This document shows, in pieces, positions 55,501 through 64,000 of a stretch of DNA of 64,000 nucleotides. The notes beneath the pieces are model-generated. The model saw only the letters and a list, made by a program, of their open reading frames with translations. It did no database searches and was not told where the DNA came from. Source of the DNA: Kaistella sp. 97-N-M2. GTDB taxonomy: Bacteria; Bacteroidota; Bacteroidia; Flavobacteriales; Weeksellaceae. Within the stretch, counting starts at the first letter, position 1. Each line of letters opens with the position of its first letter. Made by a program: the position numbers and the translations under genes. The stretch is taken from positions 434,001 through 498,000 of the forward strand of contig NZ_CP090976.1 of NCBI RefSeq assembly GCF_021513235.1, in the 5' to 3' direction.

Positions 55501-55872
55501 TTAAGGATTTGGTTGAAACGTGCTTTCGGGCGCGTTCGAAGGGTTAATGTTTTTAGTTATTTGGTTGACCGAATCGGTAAGCTCGTTCCAGGTGGTGCGA
55601 AGTTCGGCGAGAAACAACTTGCCTTTTTCGGTGATCTGGTAATATTTTCGCGGCGGTCCGCCCGTGGATTCTTCCCAACGGTAAGAAAGGAATTCGCCAT
55701 TTTTCAGTCTGGTGAGGAGCGGATAAAGTGTTCCTTCCACCACATCCAGTTTTCCTTTTTTCAGTTCGTCAATCAGATCCGAAACATACATTTCTCTCTG
55801 CTCAATTAAACTCAAAATACAGAATTCCAGAATGCCTTTTCGCATTTGCGCTTTGGTGTTTTCTGTGTTCAT
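55501..55872 (-). CDS. PadR family transcriptional regulator
   Basis: A 123-residue winged-helix regulator: ILEFCILSLIEQREMYVSDLIDELKKG (helices) and VVEGTLYPLLTRLKNGEFLSYRWEESTGGPPRKYYQIT, the PadR recognition helix and wing. It precedes the PspC gene and likely controls it and itself. A palindrome GTATTATGCAATAC covers its promoter -33 region. Confidence 0.93.
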   Translation of the reverse strand: MNTENTKAQMRKGILEFCILSLIEQREMYVSDLIDELKKGKLDVVEGTLYPLLTRLKNGEFLSYRWEESTGGPPRKYYQITEKGKLFLAELRTTWNELTDSVNQITKNINPSNAPESTFQPNP

Positions 55873-55994
55873 TTTTATGAGGTTATTAATTAGTTAATTG
55901 TTTTGAAGATTAATTTCGAATTTTTCTGAGCAATTTTAGAAGACTAGTATTTCTAAAATGGCATTGAAATCATTCCTTCCTAAATCTTACAATA

Positions 55995-56029
55995 CAAAGA
56001 TATATAATTTATTTAGTATTATGCAATAC
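55995..56029 (-). promoter_or_regulatory. padR-pspC promoter with overlapping palindrome
   Basis: On the minus strand, TTG, a 21-nt spacer and TATCTTTG (56002-55995) form a promoter. The inverted repeat GTATT-ATGC-AATAC (56016-56029) covers the -33 region, so a repressor there would block RNA polymerase. AATACAAAG is also directly repeated. Autoregulation is inference. Confidence 0.5.
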
Positions 56030-56172
56030 AAAGTAGTAGATTTTTATAAAATAGTTCAAACTTTTTTATTCGTTAAAAGTTTAAAAAATATCAAAAACCG
56101 TCTCTACCGCCCAATATCATTACGTTTTAGCCATTTAGAATATTTTTTCCAGCGAACGGATTTTTTATAAAA

Positions 56173-56202
56173 AAAATTCATCTCAATGTTGAAATGAATT
56201 TT
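56173..56202 (-). terminator. Terminator of the cbpA-cbpM operon
   Basis: AAAATTCATCTCAA / TTGAAATGAATTTT, 13-14 bp with one mismatch, and a T-rich run on the minus strand, downstream of cbpM. The rest of the 513-bp gap holds the padR promoter and no gene. Confidence 0.7.
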
Positions 56203-56385
56203 AATCTATCGAAAATTTGGTCTAAAAAATTACTTTGCTAGTGATCCTGAACTAAAAATTATTGAAGATCGGCGCCTTTTTAGCAAAGATAATCTTGTAT
56301 TTCTTTGAAAGCGCTTGTAGAAAAGGATCAGTTCAGTCGTTGCTTTTGCTTCAAAAAAGATCTACGGATCGCGCCGAAAGGCCGG

Positions 56386-56676
56386 TTAAAGATTTCCGCC
56401 GAGCGCCGCAAACCGCGACAGTTTTCGGTTTTCTTCACGCAGAACCTCCATTTTTTCCAAAAGATCATGAATAATTTCCATGCCGGGTAAATTAACCTCT
56501 AAATCGTAATGCCAGTTTGCGAACCGTTCGAAAGCCGGCAGCTCGTCGTAGAGCAGATATTTCACCTCATCGATTTTCTCCGTTTTCAGCAATCCCGATT
56601 CTTCCAGAGAATCGAAAAAAGTGATTTCTATATCGTAAATTTTCACAAGTTCTTCGCGGGATATTCTTTCACTCAT
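56386..56676 (-). CDS. CbpM-like chaperone modulator
   Basis: A 96-residue MerR-like helical protein ([26 protein letters not shown]...) with a C-terminal coiled coil ([15 protein letters not shown]). It overlaps the cbpA stop by 4 bp (ATGA). CbpM binds the J domain of CbpA and inhibits it in other bacteria; the same pairing here supports the role. Confidence 0.88.
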   Translation of the reverse strand: MSERISREELVKIYDIEITFFDSLEESGLLKTEKIDEVKYLLYDELPAFERFANWHYDLEVNLPGMEIIHDLLEKMEVLREENRKLSRFAALGGNL

Positions 56677-57593
56677 CGTCTTAAATCTTTTAATTGTTGA
56701 AACAGTTCTTTTTCTTTCGCCGTTAAATTGGTCGGGATTTTAATTTTATAAGTCACAAACAGATCGCCAAATTCGCCTTCTTTTTTGTAAACGGGGAAAC
56801 CTTTTCCTTTCAGGCGGACTTTGGTGCCGTTCGCGGTTTCCGGCTTTACCTTTAAATTTACACTTCCGTCCAACGTTTTAATGGGAACTTCGCCGCCTAA
56901 AATTGCCGTATAAAAATCGATTTCCACGTCCGACGTAAGATCGTCGCCGCTTCTTTTAAAATGAGCATCATCTTTAATATTAAAAGTGATGAAAAGATCG
57001 CCGTTCGGTCCACCATTAGCACCGGGATTGCCATGTCCTTTCAGTTTAATTTTTTGTCCGTCGGCAACGCCCGCCGGAATTGTAATCCGTACCTTTTTAC
57101 CGTTGATATCAAAAGTTTGTTGATGGGTTTTTGCGGCATCTCTCAAATGCAGGTTCAGTTCCGCGGAAACATCCTGACCCTTAAATTTCCCGGAAGCGCT
57201 GCCCCTGGAACTTTGGCCGAAACCGCCGCCGCCGCCAAACATGCTTTGGAAAAAATCGGAAAAATCCGCGCCTTCGCCAAAATCTGCACCGCCGAAATCG
57301 CTGTAGCTTCCACCTTGCTGACTTTGGTACTGGCGTTGCTGCTGTTGCGCCCTCTCGTATTCTTCGCCATGCTTCCAGTTTTCGCCATATTTGTCGTACT
57401 TCTCCCGATTTTGAGGATGACTCAAAACTTCATTGGCCTCATTAATTTCTTTGAATTTTTTCTCGGCCTGTTTATCGCCGGGATTAACGTCTGGATGATA
57501 TTTGCGGGCGAGTTTGCGATACGCTTTTTTTATTTGATCGGCACTTGATTTCTTATCAATTCCCAAAATTTTATAATAATCGATATAAGCCAT
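56673..57593 (-). CDS. cbpA: CbpA-type DnaJ co-chaperone
   Basis: A 306-residue J protein. The N-terminal J domain contains HPDVNPGD, a Gly/Phe/Gln-rich linker follows ([14 protein letters not shown]...), then two C-terminal substrate-binding beta domains. There is no CxxCxGxG zinc region, which identifies CbpA rather than DnaJ. It partners DnaK, and its activity is likely held in check by the coupled cbpM. Confidence 0.92.
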   Translation of the reverse strand: MAYIDYYKILGIDKKSSADQIKKAYRKLARKYHPDVNPGDKQAEKKFKEINEANEVLSHPQNREKYDKYGENWKHGEEYERAQQQQRQYQSQQGGSYSDFGGADFGEGADFSDFFQSMFGGGGGFGQSSRGSASGKFKGQDVSAELNLHLRDAAKTHQQTFDINGKKVRITIPAGVADGQKIKLKGHGNPGANGGPNGDLFITFNIKDDAHFKRSGDDLTSDVEIDFYTAILGGEVPIKTLDGSVNLKVKPETANGTKVRLKGKGFPVYKKEGEFGDLFVTYKIKIPTNLTAKEKELFQQLKDLRR

Positions 57594-57748
57594 ATAAAAA
57601 ATGATTTATTCAAATTTACCAAAACCTAAGAGGAAACTGTTTTAAAGTTTTGTTAAATATTAAAAAGGCCTGTTTAATCCAGCCGCTGTACTAAGATATT
57701 TGAAGGGTTTTAAATTATAATTGACACGATTTTTGCATTCCAGTCGAA

Positions 57749-58393
57749 ATGAGAAAATCAATCCTTGTTTTAACCATGTTGTGTTTAATCTGCTGTAAAA
57801 AAGAAAATACTGAACAGCAGTCTCTGGTGTTGGACTCCAGTAAAAACAGCATCGATTCTGCAAATATTGTTTTAGATACGGTGCGGATCGAAAGCCAAAG
57901 CCAAAAGTTCAGAAATTTAAATAATGAAATTCTGGATGTTTTAAAAGATAAAAATTACAAAGAATTTGCCACTTACATTCATCCGGAGAAGGGCGTCAAT
58001 TTTTCGATGTATGCCCATCTGAACCCTCAAAAAGACAAACATTTTACGCGCGAAGAATTCAACCTTCACCTGGAAAAAAACACGCAGTTTACGTGGGGCC
58101 AAAAAGACGGCTCGGGCGATCCGCTCGTCTTGCCCATCAAAAATTATTTCCGGGAATGGCTTTTCAAACGGGATTTTACTGCAGCTGAATTCTCCTTCAA
58201 TCAGTTTAAAGGAAAAGGAAACACGCTGAACAACATTCAAAAAATTTATCCTGATGCAGAAGTCACCGAAAATTATATTCCCGGGACCGAAATTTACAGC
58301 GGCATGGACTGGAATTCTTTGATTTTCGTTTTCGAGGAATATAATGGTCTTTATTATCTGGTCGCCGTCGCCAATAATTCCTGGACGGTGTAA
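57749..58393 (+). CDS. Hypothetical lipoprotein
   Basis: A 214-residue predicted lipoprotein with signal MRKSILVLTMLCLICC (lipobox LICC). The mature domain (NNEILDVLKDKNYKEFATYIHPEKGVNFSMYAHL...) resembles small periplasmic or surface lipoproteins of Flavobacteria with no known function. It lies 62 bp upstream of the symporter gene on the same strand and may be co-transcribed with it. Confidence 0.75.
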   Translation: MRKSILVLTMLCLICCKKENTEQQSLVLDSSKNSIDSANIVLDTVRIESQSQKFRNLNNEILDVLKDKNYKEFATYIHPEKGVNFSMYAHLNPQKDKHFTREEFNLHLEKNTQFTWGQKDGSGDPLVLPIKNYFREWLFKRDFTAAEFSFNQFKGKGNTLNNIQKIYPDAEVTENYIPGTEIYSGMDWNSLIFVFEEYNGLYYLVAVANNSWTV

Positions 58394-58455
58394 ACTGCCG
58401 CAATTCTCTCAATTATTTTTAAAAATTCCGTATATCTTTGAGGAAATATTTATTG

Positions 58456-59684
58456 ATGAAAACCATTCTGAAAAATTATTCCGCCATTATTTTGCTTCTG
58501 GGCGGCATCACCATCGGAAGTTTAATAGGAATTTTTGTTCCGGACGCTGTGATTTACCTGAAACCGCTCGGTGATATTTTTCTTAATTTACTTTTCGTCA
58601 GCGTAGTTCCGCTCATTTATTTTGCGGTGGCAAATTCCATCGCGAGTGTAGAACAAGGTGGAAAATTTGGAAAGATCATTTTCTCGATGATCATTACCTT
58701 TCTTTTTTTATCATTGTTGCGGCTCTTTTCACCGTCGCCGTTGTTTACTTTTTTCCGACGGAAGCTTTGCCGTCGACTTCGAAAGAAGTCATTGAAACTT
58801 CGGGCGATGAAACGTGGGGAAACCGCATCGTCAACTTTTTCACGGTCGGGGAATTCACCGATCTTTTTTCGCGGAAGAACATGCTTGCGTTACTCATTTT
58901 TGCTTTTTTAACCGGCGCAGCTGTTCGGAAAAGCGGTGAGGCAGGAAAAACTTTCCACCTTTTTTTGGCTTCGGGTTACGAAGTGATGAAAGAACTCTTA
59001 CTTCTTGTAATGAAAGGTGCGCCGATTGGTTTGGGCGCCTATTTCGCGTATCAGGTCGCGACGATTGGGCCGCAGCTTTTCGGATTCTACGCCAAACCAC
59101 TTGGATTATATTATGTTTCCGGAGTCGTTTATTTCCTCCTTTTCTTTTCGCTGTACGCTTTTTTGGCGAAAGGGAAAAGCGGCGTTCAACAGTTCTGGAC
59201 TGCCAATATTTATCCAACTTTAACGGCGATTTCTACATGCAGCAGCTTCGCGACGATGCCGGCTAATTTGCAGGCCGCAGCAAAAATCGGAATTCCAAGT
59301 TCCATTGCAAATATTGTAATACCCATTGGCAGCACGCTGCATAAAAACGGTTCCTCGATGTCGTCCATCATTAAAATTTACGTCGCCTTTTTAATAATTG
59401 GCGAAGATTTTTTCGATCCGATGAATCTCGTTTTGGCCTTAGGAATCACAATTTTTGTGAGTATCGTTGCAGGTGGAATCCCAAATGGCGGCTATATCGG
59501 CGAAATGCTGATGATCTCTGTATATCAGTTGCCCGTGGAAGCGATTCCGGCGGTGATGATTTTAGGAACCTTGGTCGATCCTTTAGCCACTGTTCTAAAC
59601 GCCACGGGTGATACCGTCGCGGCCATGTTGGTGACGAAAATTTCTGGGGCTAAATTTGAGACGCCACATGAATTCGCGCCTTGA
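58456..59684 (+). pseudogene. Dicarboxylate/amino acid:cation symporter, one-base frameshift
   Basis: Two frames form one DAACS-family (GltP/DctA-like) transporter. The first (from ATG 58456, MKTILKNYSAIILLLGG) covers the early helices; the second resumes as VAALFTVAVVYFFPTEALP and runs to the stop at 59684. Restoring one T in the T7 run at 58703-58709 gives an unbroken 409-residue protein. The family motif region STCSSFATMPANLQAA (serine-rich hairpin) and PIGSTLHKNGSS are intact. As everything after the shift is well conserved, an assembly error is as likely as a recent mutation. Confidence 0.85.
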
Positions 59685-59693
59685 TCTCAATAA

Positions 59694-59723
59694 AAAAGGA
59701 CTTCCGAAAATGGAAGTCCTTTT
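59694..59723. terminator. Bidirectional terminator
   Basis: AAAAGGACTTCC / GGAAGTCCTTTT stem with a 6-nt loop between the convergent symporter and aminopeptidase genes. Confidence 0.85.
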
Positions 59724-59744
59724 AGTATCAATTATTTTTAACGT

Positions 59745-62255
59745 TTATTTATACGCTTCAATGGTTTTGTTGATCAGATCGATTTGCTGATTGATGGTCG
59801 GACTCGAAGGATTAGCTTTTAAAACAAGCATCTTTTTTGCGAGGCCATCTTTCAGGATTTGCACGATCATCATTTTAGCCTGCGGATTTTGACCAATCTG
59901 GCCTTTCACCTGCGTTAAAACTTTCGTTACATTTTCCGTGGATTTCAAATTATCAGAACTCATGATCCAGTTGTAACCTTCTTCGGCAACGGCTCCCAGT
60001 TCAGGTTTCTGAAATTTGATGAACGGGTAAAATGCCGCCGTGGACGCAATTGCGGGCATTTGCTTTTCGATTTTGTTTTTAATGATCGTCGGCATCAATT
60101 CGGCAATTACATCGTCGCTGGCACCTTCCAAATCAATTTTATCAGCTAAAGCCGCGACGCGCGCGGGATCGATCGCCGCAATTGCAGAAAGGGAATTGGC
60201 CTTCACGGAGTTGGAAAGAGCATTCATTCCTTTTTCGAAAAGCTGCAGATATTTTTTGTCTTTTGTTTTTCCTAAGGCCGCAATCGCCGCGCCCTGAACC
60301 AAAGTTTTCGGATCGCCGGAGGCCATTTTTTCAACTTCGGAAAGAGCGGCCTTTGACTGATCTGCTTTAGATAAATCCAATCCATTCAAAGCTTTCATGC
60401 GGATTCTGAAATTTGAATCTTTTAACGCTGCGGCCAAAGTTTTTAAAGCTGCAGGATTTTTAGCTGCGTTCTCCGCCGCATTTTCTACGGCATTATATCG
60501 GCCTAAAAAATCTTTGGACCCAGAATATTGAACGAAATACTGTTCCGGCGTTTTCGTATCGGTAAATTCGGCAAGCAAAACTCCATCTGCGTTGATGTTG
60601 ACCAGTTCCGGATTTTTACCCACGGAGAATGTGAAATCGTTTTTCTCTTTCGCGCTTACCCAAACATTTTTGCGGGAAGGTTTTCCGTTTTCGAAAACAT
60701 CGATCGCTAAAGGAAACTCGAAATTTTTTCCAATTTGAGTTTGTGCCACCGAAACCGTGATCTCCTTTTTAACAGGCTCGAACGTCGTTGTGTAAGAAAT
60801 TTTCGGGTGACCGCTGTCGAAATACCATTGGCTGAAGAACCAGTTGAGATCCTTCCCCGAAACTTTTTCCAGAGAAAGCCGGAGTTGATGCGCTTCGGCG
60901 CTGCCGTATTCGTTAGTTTTCAAATAATAATTAAGGCCGGCGAAAAACGCATCGTCGCCTAAATAATTCCTCAACATATGAAGAATTGCGCCGCCTTTAT
61001 TATAAGAAACACCATCGAACATATCTTCGCGCGAGTGGTAATTGAAACGGACCAGATCTTTTGAAATGTTGGACGGATCCAACATATAACCTTTACTTTC
61101 TTTCATCAACCCGTAATCGGCAAGGTCTTTTCCGTATTTATGCTCATTCCATAAGTACTGAGAATAATTGGCAAAAGATTCATTAACCGTCAGATTGCTC
61201 CAACTTTCTGCAGTGACGAGATCACCAAACCAGTGGTGAAACAACTCGTGCGCGATGGTCTCTTCCCACTTATTTTCGTCGATAAGATCGCCGGGTTTTT
61301 GTTGTGCAGATTCCTGATGCAGCGTCGCCGTGGTGTTTTCCATCGCGCCGGAAACATAATCTCTACCCGTAATTTGGGCGTATTTGGACCACGGATAATC
61401 ATAATTCAATCTTTTGGAAAAGAATTCGATCATTTCCGGCGTGTTGCCGAAGATCTGTTTTGCGTACGGTTCGTACTCTTTTTCCACATAATAATCGACG
61501 TCGATGTTGCGCCATTTATCTTTCACCACCGCGTAATCGCCCACGCCCATGAAAAATAGATAGGGCGAGTGTTTTTTGTCCATCACCCAATGATCGGTGC
61601 GCAAACCATTCGCTTCTTTTGTAGAGGATTTCATTATTCCGTTGGATAAAGTCACGTACTTATCCGGAACGGTCATGTAAATTTCTTCCGTCGTTTTTTG
61701 GTTGGTTTTGTCGATGGTGGGAAACCAGGCAGAACTCGATTCTGTTTCGCCTTGGGTCCAGATCTGCGTAGGTTTATCTTTGTCCGTGCCCTGCGCGTTG
61801 ATGAAATAAAGACCTTTTGCATCGGAAATTGCGGCACTGCCTTTTTGCGTCACCTCGTTCGGACGCGCCGTATATTTAATGTAAACCGTATAATCCTGAT
61901 TTCTGTTGTAGGTTTTATCGAGATTTATTTTGAGCATATCATCCTTATATTCATATTTTAAAGGACTTTTGCTGCCATTTTTATCCAGCGCGACTTCATG
62001 AATTAACATCGATTTCGCATTCAAAACCAAAGAATCCGTGGGGTAAAAGTACGGCGAGGCCGTGAGCCATTCTTCGCCGCCCATCTGTTCTTTTTGGTAA
62101 TCGAAATTGACTTTCAGTTTGGTGTGTTTCAGTTCCGTCATTTTCGTGTGCGAAGCTCGGTAAACTTCGGTGCGGCCGGAGGTTTCGGTTTGGGCAAAAA
62201 CATTTCCGGAAAATAAAATTCCGAGCAAACCGAGAGAGAGAATTATTTTTTTCAT
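59745..62255 (-). CDS. M1 family aminopeptidase
   Basis: An 836-residue zinc peptidase with a signal peptide (MKKIILSLGLLGILFSGNVFA). Motifs: the GAMEN exopeptidase site (SGAMENT), zinc-binding HELFHHWFGD with a distal Glu in VNESFANY, and an N-terminal beta domain. The last ~300 residues are helical HEAT-like repeats. It trims N-terminal residues from peptides outside the cytoplasm, likely for nutrition. No lipobox. Normal length for flavobacterial M1 enzymes. Confidence 0.93.
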   Translation of the reverse strand: MKKIILSLGLLGILFSGNVFAQTETSGRTEVYRASHTKMTELKHTKLKVNFDYQKEQMGGEEWLTASPYFYPTDSLVLNAKSMLIHEVALDKNGSKSPLKYEYKDDMLKINLDKTYNRNQDYTVYIKYTARPNEVTQKGSAAISDAKGLYFINAQGTDKDKPTQIWTQGETESSSAWFPTIDKTNQKTTEEIYMTVPDKYVTLSNGIMKSSTKEANGLRTDHWVMDKKHSPYLFFMGVGDYAVVKDKWRNIDVDYYVEKEYEPYAKQIFGNTPEMIEFFSKRLNYDYPWSKYAQITGRDYVSGAMENTTATLHQESAQQKPGDLIDENKWEETIAHELFHHWFGDLVTAESWSNLTVNESFANYSQYLWNEHKYGKDLADYGLMKESKGYMLDPSNISKDLVRFNYHSREDMFDGVSYNKGGAILHMLRNYLGDDAFFAGLNYYLKTNEYGSAEAHQLRLSLEKVSGKDLNWFFSQWYFDSGHPKISYTTTFEPVKKEITVSVAQTQIGKNFEFPLAIDVFENGKPSRKNVWVSAKEKNDFTFSVGKNPELVNINADGVLLAEFTDTKTPEQYFVQYSGSKDFLGRYNAVENAAENAAKNPAALKTLAAALKDSNFRIRMKALNGLDLSKADQSKAALSEVEKMASGDPKTLVQGAAIAALGKTKDKKYLQLFEKGMNALSNSVKANSLSAIAAIDPARVAALADKIDLEGASDDVIAELMPTIIKNKIEKQMPAIASTAAFYPFIKFQKPELGAVAEEGYNWIMSSDNLKSTENVTKVLTQVKGQIGQNPQAKMMIVQILKDGLAKKMLVLKANPSSPTINQQIDLINKTIEAYK

Positions 62256-62293
62256 GCTTAAAAGAAGAGATTTTTAGGTATGGATATTTATTT

Positions 62294-62518
62294 TTAAGAT
62301 TTCTTATTGACGAAAGTTTCGAAAAGATCGTTGACAAAAGATTCGTAATCGCCGCTTTTCAGTTGCTCTTTGCTTTTCGTCACGGCTTTTTTAAGATCGC
62401 TTTCCTGATTGGCTTCATCGATGATCTCCACGGATTTAATGCCTTTAATCTGAATTAAAAGTTCTGCCAATTTGCCAAGATCTGCGTTATCGTCGATGTT
62501 TATTTTTAAGGATTTCAT
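62294..62518 (-). CDS. Small DUF2683-like protein
   Basis: A 74-residue acidic protein (MKSLKINIDDNADLGKLAELLIQIKGIKSVEI...). The N-terminal strand-helix-strand with a Lys-rich helix behind it resembles DUF2683-type proteins, which are antitoxin-like or unassigned. No toxin gene is adjacent. Probably expressed with thyA or the peptidase, but no promoter could be pinned. Confidence 0.65.
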   Translation of the reverse strand: MKSLKINIDDNADLGKLAELLIQIKGIKSVEIIDEANQESDLKKAVTKSKEQLKSGDYESFVNDLFETFVNKKS

Positions 62519-62594
62519 TGATCGATTGGTAGGTTAATTTGAGGAAAAGTTACAAAAAAAGTGAAGCATCACTGCCTCACCTCGGTATTCTGTT

Positions 62595-63389
62595 TCAAAT
62601 CGCGACCGGCGCTTTTATTCCAGGCTCCGGATTGTAATTTTCCAACGTAAAATCCTCAAAATCAAAATCGAAAATATCTTTAATAGCAGGATTGAGTTTC
62701 ATGGTGGGTAAAGCTTTCGGCGTTCTTCCCAATTGTTTATGAACCTGATCGAAATGATTGTTATAAATATGAACATCGCCGAAAGTATGCACATAATCGC
62801 CCACTTCTAAGTCGCAAACCTGCGCCACCATCATTAAAAGCAAGGCATAACTCGCAATATTAAAGGGAACGCCGAGAAAAACATCGGCACTTCTTTGATA
62901 CAGTTGCAGCGACAATTTGCCGTCGACTACATAAAACTGAAAAAGCGCATGACACGGTGCTAGAGCCATATTCGGGATTTCTGCGGCATTCCAGGCAGAA
63001 ACAATGAGTCTTCGCGAGTCCGGGTTTTTCTTGATCTGATCGATAACATCTGTAATTTGATCGATTATTTTTCCGTTCGCACCCTCCCAGCTTCTCCACT
63101 GCGCGCCGTAAACGGGACCAAGATCACCATTTTCGTCGGCCCATTCGTTCCAAATAGAAACGCCGTTGTCGTTCAGGTATTTAATATTGGTGTCGCCTTT
63201 TAAAAACCACAGCAATTCATAAATAATGGATTTTAAATGTACCTTTTTTGTCGTCACGAGAGGAAAACCTGCCGACAGATTGTACCGCAGCTGATGCCCG
63301 AAAACGCTGCGCGTGCCGGTGCCGGTGCGGTCGGTTTTATCGGTTCCGTTATCCAATATATGTTGAAGAAGATCGAGGTAATTTTGCAT
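62595..63389 (-). CDS. thyA: Thymidylate synthase
   Basis: A 264-residue ThyA that methylates dUMP to dTMP with 5,10-methylene-THF. The catalytic Cys is in [26 protein letters not shown] (phosphate/folate region), [15 protein letters not shown] and [15 protein letters not shown] are present, and the C-terminal PVAI closes the active site. Length equals that of E. coli ThyA. Confidence 0.97.
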   Translation of the reverse strand: MQNYLDLLQHILDNGTDKTDRTGTGTRSVFGHQLRYNLSAGFPLVTTKKVHLKSIIYELLWFLKGDTNIKYLNDNGVSIWNEWADENGDLGPVYGAQWRSWEGANGKIIDQITDVIDQIKKNPDSRRLIVSAWNAAEIPNMALAPCHALFQFYVVDGKLSLQLYQRSADVFLGVPFNIASYALLLMMVAQVCDLEVGDYVHTFGDVHIYNNHFDQVHKQLGRTPKALPTMKLNPAIKDIFDFDFEDFTLENYNPEPGIKAPVAI

Positions 63390-63457
63390 TTTTGAAATAA
63401 ATAATAAGTGGTGAGCAATTTAAAAAATCATTTAATAATTTGCAAAAATAGAGATTT

Positions 63458-63898
63458 TTACCACACCTCCTGAATCGTTTGTCTGGAATTGTTCAGGAAA
63501 ATTTCTGCGCCCTTCTTTTTTCCGGACAATACTTTTCCTAAAGGACTTTCCATAGAAATCACGAAGATTTTCTTTTCATCCAAAGTAACCTCACCCAAAG
63601 AAACAGCGATAAAAAAGAAACCTTTCTCCGTTTCGACCAAACTTCCCAATCCAACTTTTTGGTGAAGGTTGGTGTTAATAAACTGCAACGAAGTTCTGGC
63701 TTTTATGTTTTCGTTGAGCTGAATCTGGAGGTTGTTGATTTCCTGCTGCACCATTTCGCGCGTGGTTTCGTACTTGTCGCCCATCGAACTTTTTGTTTCG
63801 TTGTTGGAAGCGCGCGTTTCCGAAATCAGGCGTTCCAAATTATCAATTTTTTCGGCTAATTTGTTTTGAATGATGGTGATGAGTTGAGATTTGTTCAT
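63458..63898 (-). CDS. GreA/B C-terminal-like coiled-coil protein
   Basis: A 146-residue protein: a long N-terminal coiled coil (about residues 1-75, with MGDKYETTREMVQQEINNL) and a C-terminal beta domain (LGSLVETEKGFFFIAVSLGEV...SPLGKVLSGKKKGAEIFL) that resembles the C-terminal domain of GreA/GreB. The acidic tip that lets GreA rescue RNA polymerase is not evident. Similar proteins are sometimes mislabelled 3-oxoacyl-ACP synthase. Role unknown, possibly binding RNA polymerase. Confidence 0.8.
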   Translation of the reverse strand: MNKSQLITIIQNKLAEKIDNLERLISETRASNNETKSSMGDKYETTREMVQQEINNLQIQLNENIKARTSLQFINTNLHQKVGLGSLVETEKGFFFIAVSLGEVTLDEKKIFVISMESPLGKVLSGKKKGAEIFLNNSRQTIQEVW

Positions 63899-63910
63899 TT
63901 TGTTTGGGAG

Positions 63911-63943
63911 AACCCTTTCAGCCTTCAGAAGGCTGAAAGGGTT
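63911..63943. repeat. 33-bp palindrome, copy 4
   Basis: Perfect arms AACCCTTTCAGCCTT and AAGGCTGAAAGGGTT around CAG. Same 15-3-15 geometry as the three other copies, with different arm sequence. Confidence 0.8.
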
Positions 63944-63963
63944 GTTTAATTTTAAGAATTTTG

Positions 63964-64000
63964 ATGACAGAAAATAAAATTTTCTTTCCCATCAAAGTAT
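63964..64000 (+). CDS. Possible gene start at window edge
   Basis: ATG followed by an open frame (MTENKIFFPIKV) to the window end, 20 bp after the palindrome. Twelve codons cannot show a family. Confidence 0.3.
   Translation, partial: MTENKIFFPIKV

Overview
The window looks like chromosome from a member of the Bacteroidota, most likely Flavobacteriales/Weeksellaceae (Chryseobacterium or Kaistella-like). Evidence: many starts follow the Bacteroidota -7 element TAnnTTTG rather than a sigma70 -10 box; gene families typical of the group occur (DUF6952 beside thioredoxin, YpdA-type bacillithiol reductase, TauE plus DUF1634, a TonB-dependent receptor, PspC plus PadR, MenF plus a hotdog thioesterase); and A+T-rich intergenic DNA carries short palindromes and minisatellite-like repeats. 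The genus is inference.

Layout. 1-12.7 kb: redox genes (AhpC 3' end, thioredoxin, DUF6952), two paralogous lipoproteins, a COG2509 flavoprotein, YetF, uvrA, tRNA-Ala(GGC) beside a conserved Flavobacteria-type RNA-like element, a methyltransferase, hisS, an HRDC protein and ssb. 13.3-19.4 kb: an A+T-rich accessory island, all cassette genes on +. It contains a frameshifted membrane protein, a TonB-C-like secreted protein, an Mrr-like endonuclease and a SnoaL-like protein. Three of these are followed by an imperfect inverted repeat that resembles an integron attC site. An IS91-family element (HUH transposase plus tyrosine recombinase) sits inside the array, its 29-bp inverted ends starting at GTTGAAC and ending at GTTCAAC. 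This is the most unusual part of the window.

19.9-35.7 kb: a trimethylamine monooxygenase (tmm), a Gfo/Idh/MocA oxidoreductase, a vWA plus MoxR-like AAA+ pair, small stress-type proteins (DUF1810, pentapeptide, HPF-like), MscS, a monooxygenase with an N-terminal DnaJ-like zinc module, a Csp-type copper-storage protein, a J-domain/KTSC protein, an Lpd/RclA-like reductase and tyrS. 35.8-46.3 kb: a desaturase, a 1.26-kb non-coding block of ~280-bp tandem hairpin repeats, esterases, an Lrp regulator divergent from a trans-sulfuration-type PLP enzyme, purE, BaiN-like and YpdA flavoproteins, a CYTH protein and two further tandem-repeat tracts. 46.3-64 kb: TonB-dependent receptor coupled to purK, TauE/DUF1634, menF with a possible menI, a PlsC-like acyltransferase, a 20-aa ORF with its own terminator, PspC/PadR, cbpA/cbpM, a frameshifted dicarboxylate symporter, an M1 aminopeptidase, thyA and a GreA-like coiled-coil protein.

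Four genes carry apparent single-base homopolymer indels (three in the island, one in the symporter). These could be decay or assembly error. Four copies of a 33-bp palindrome (15-bp arm, 3-nt loop, 15-bp arm) and three copies of a Flavo-1-like element are scattered between genes.
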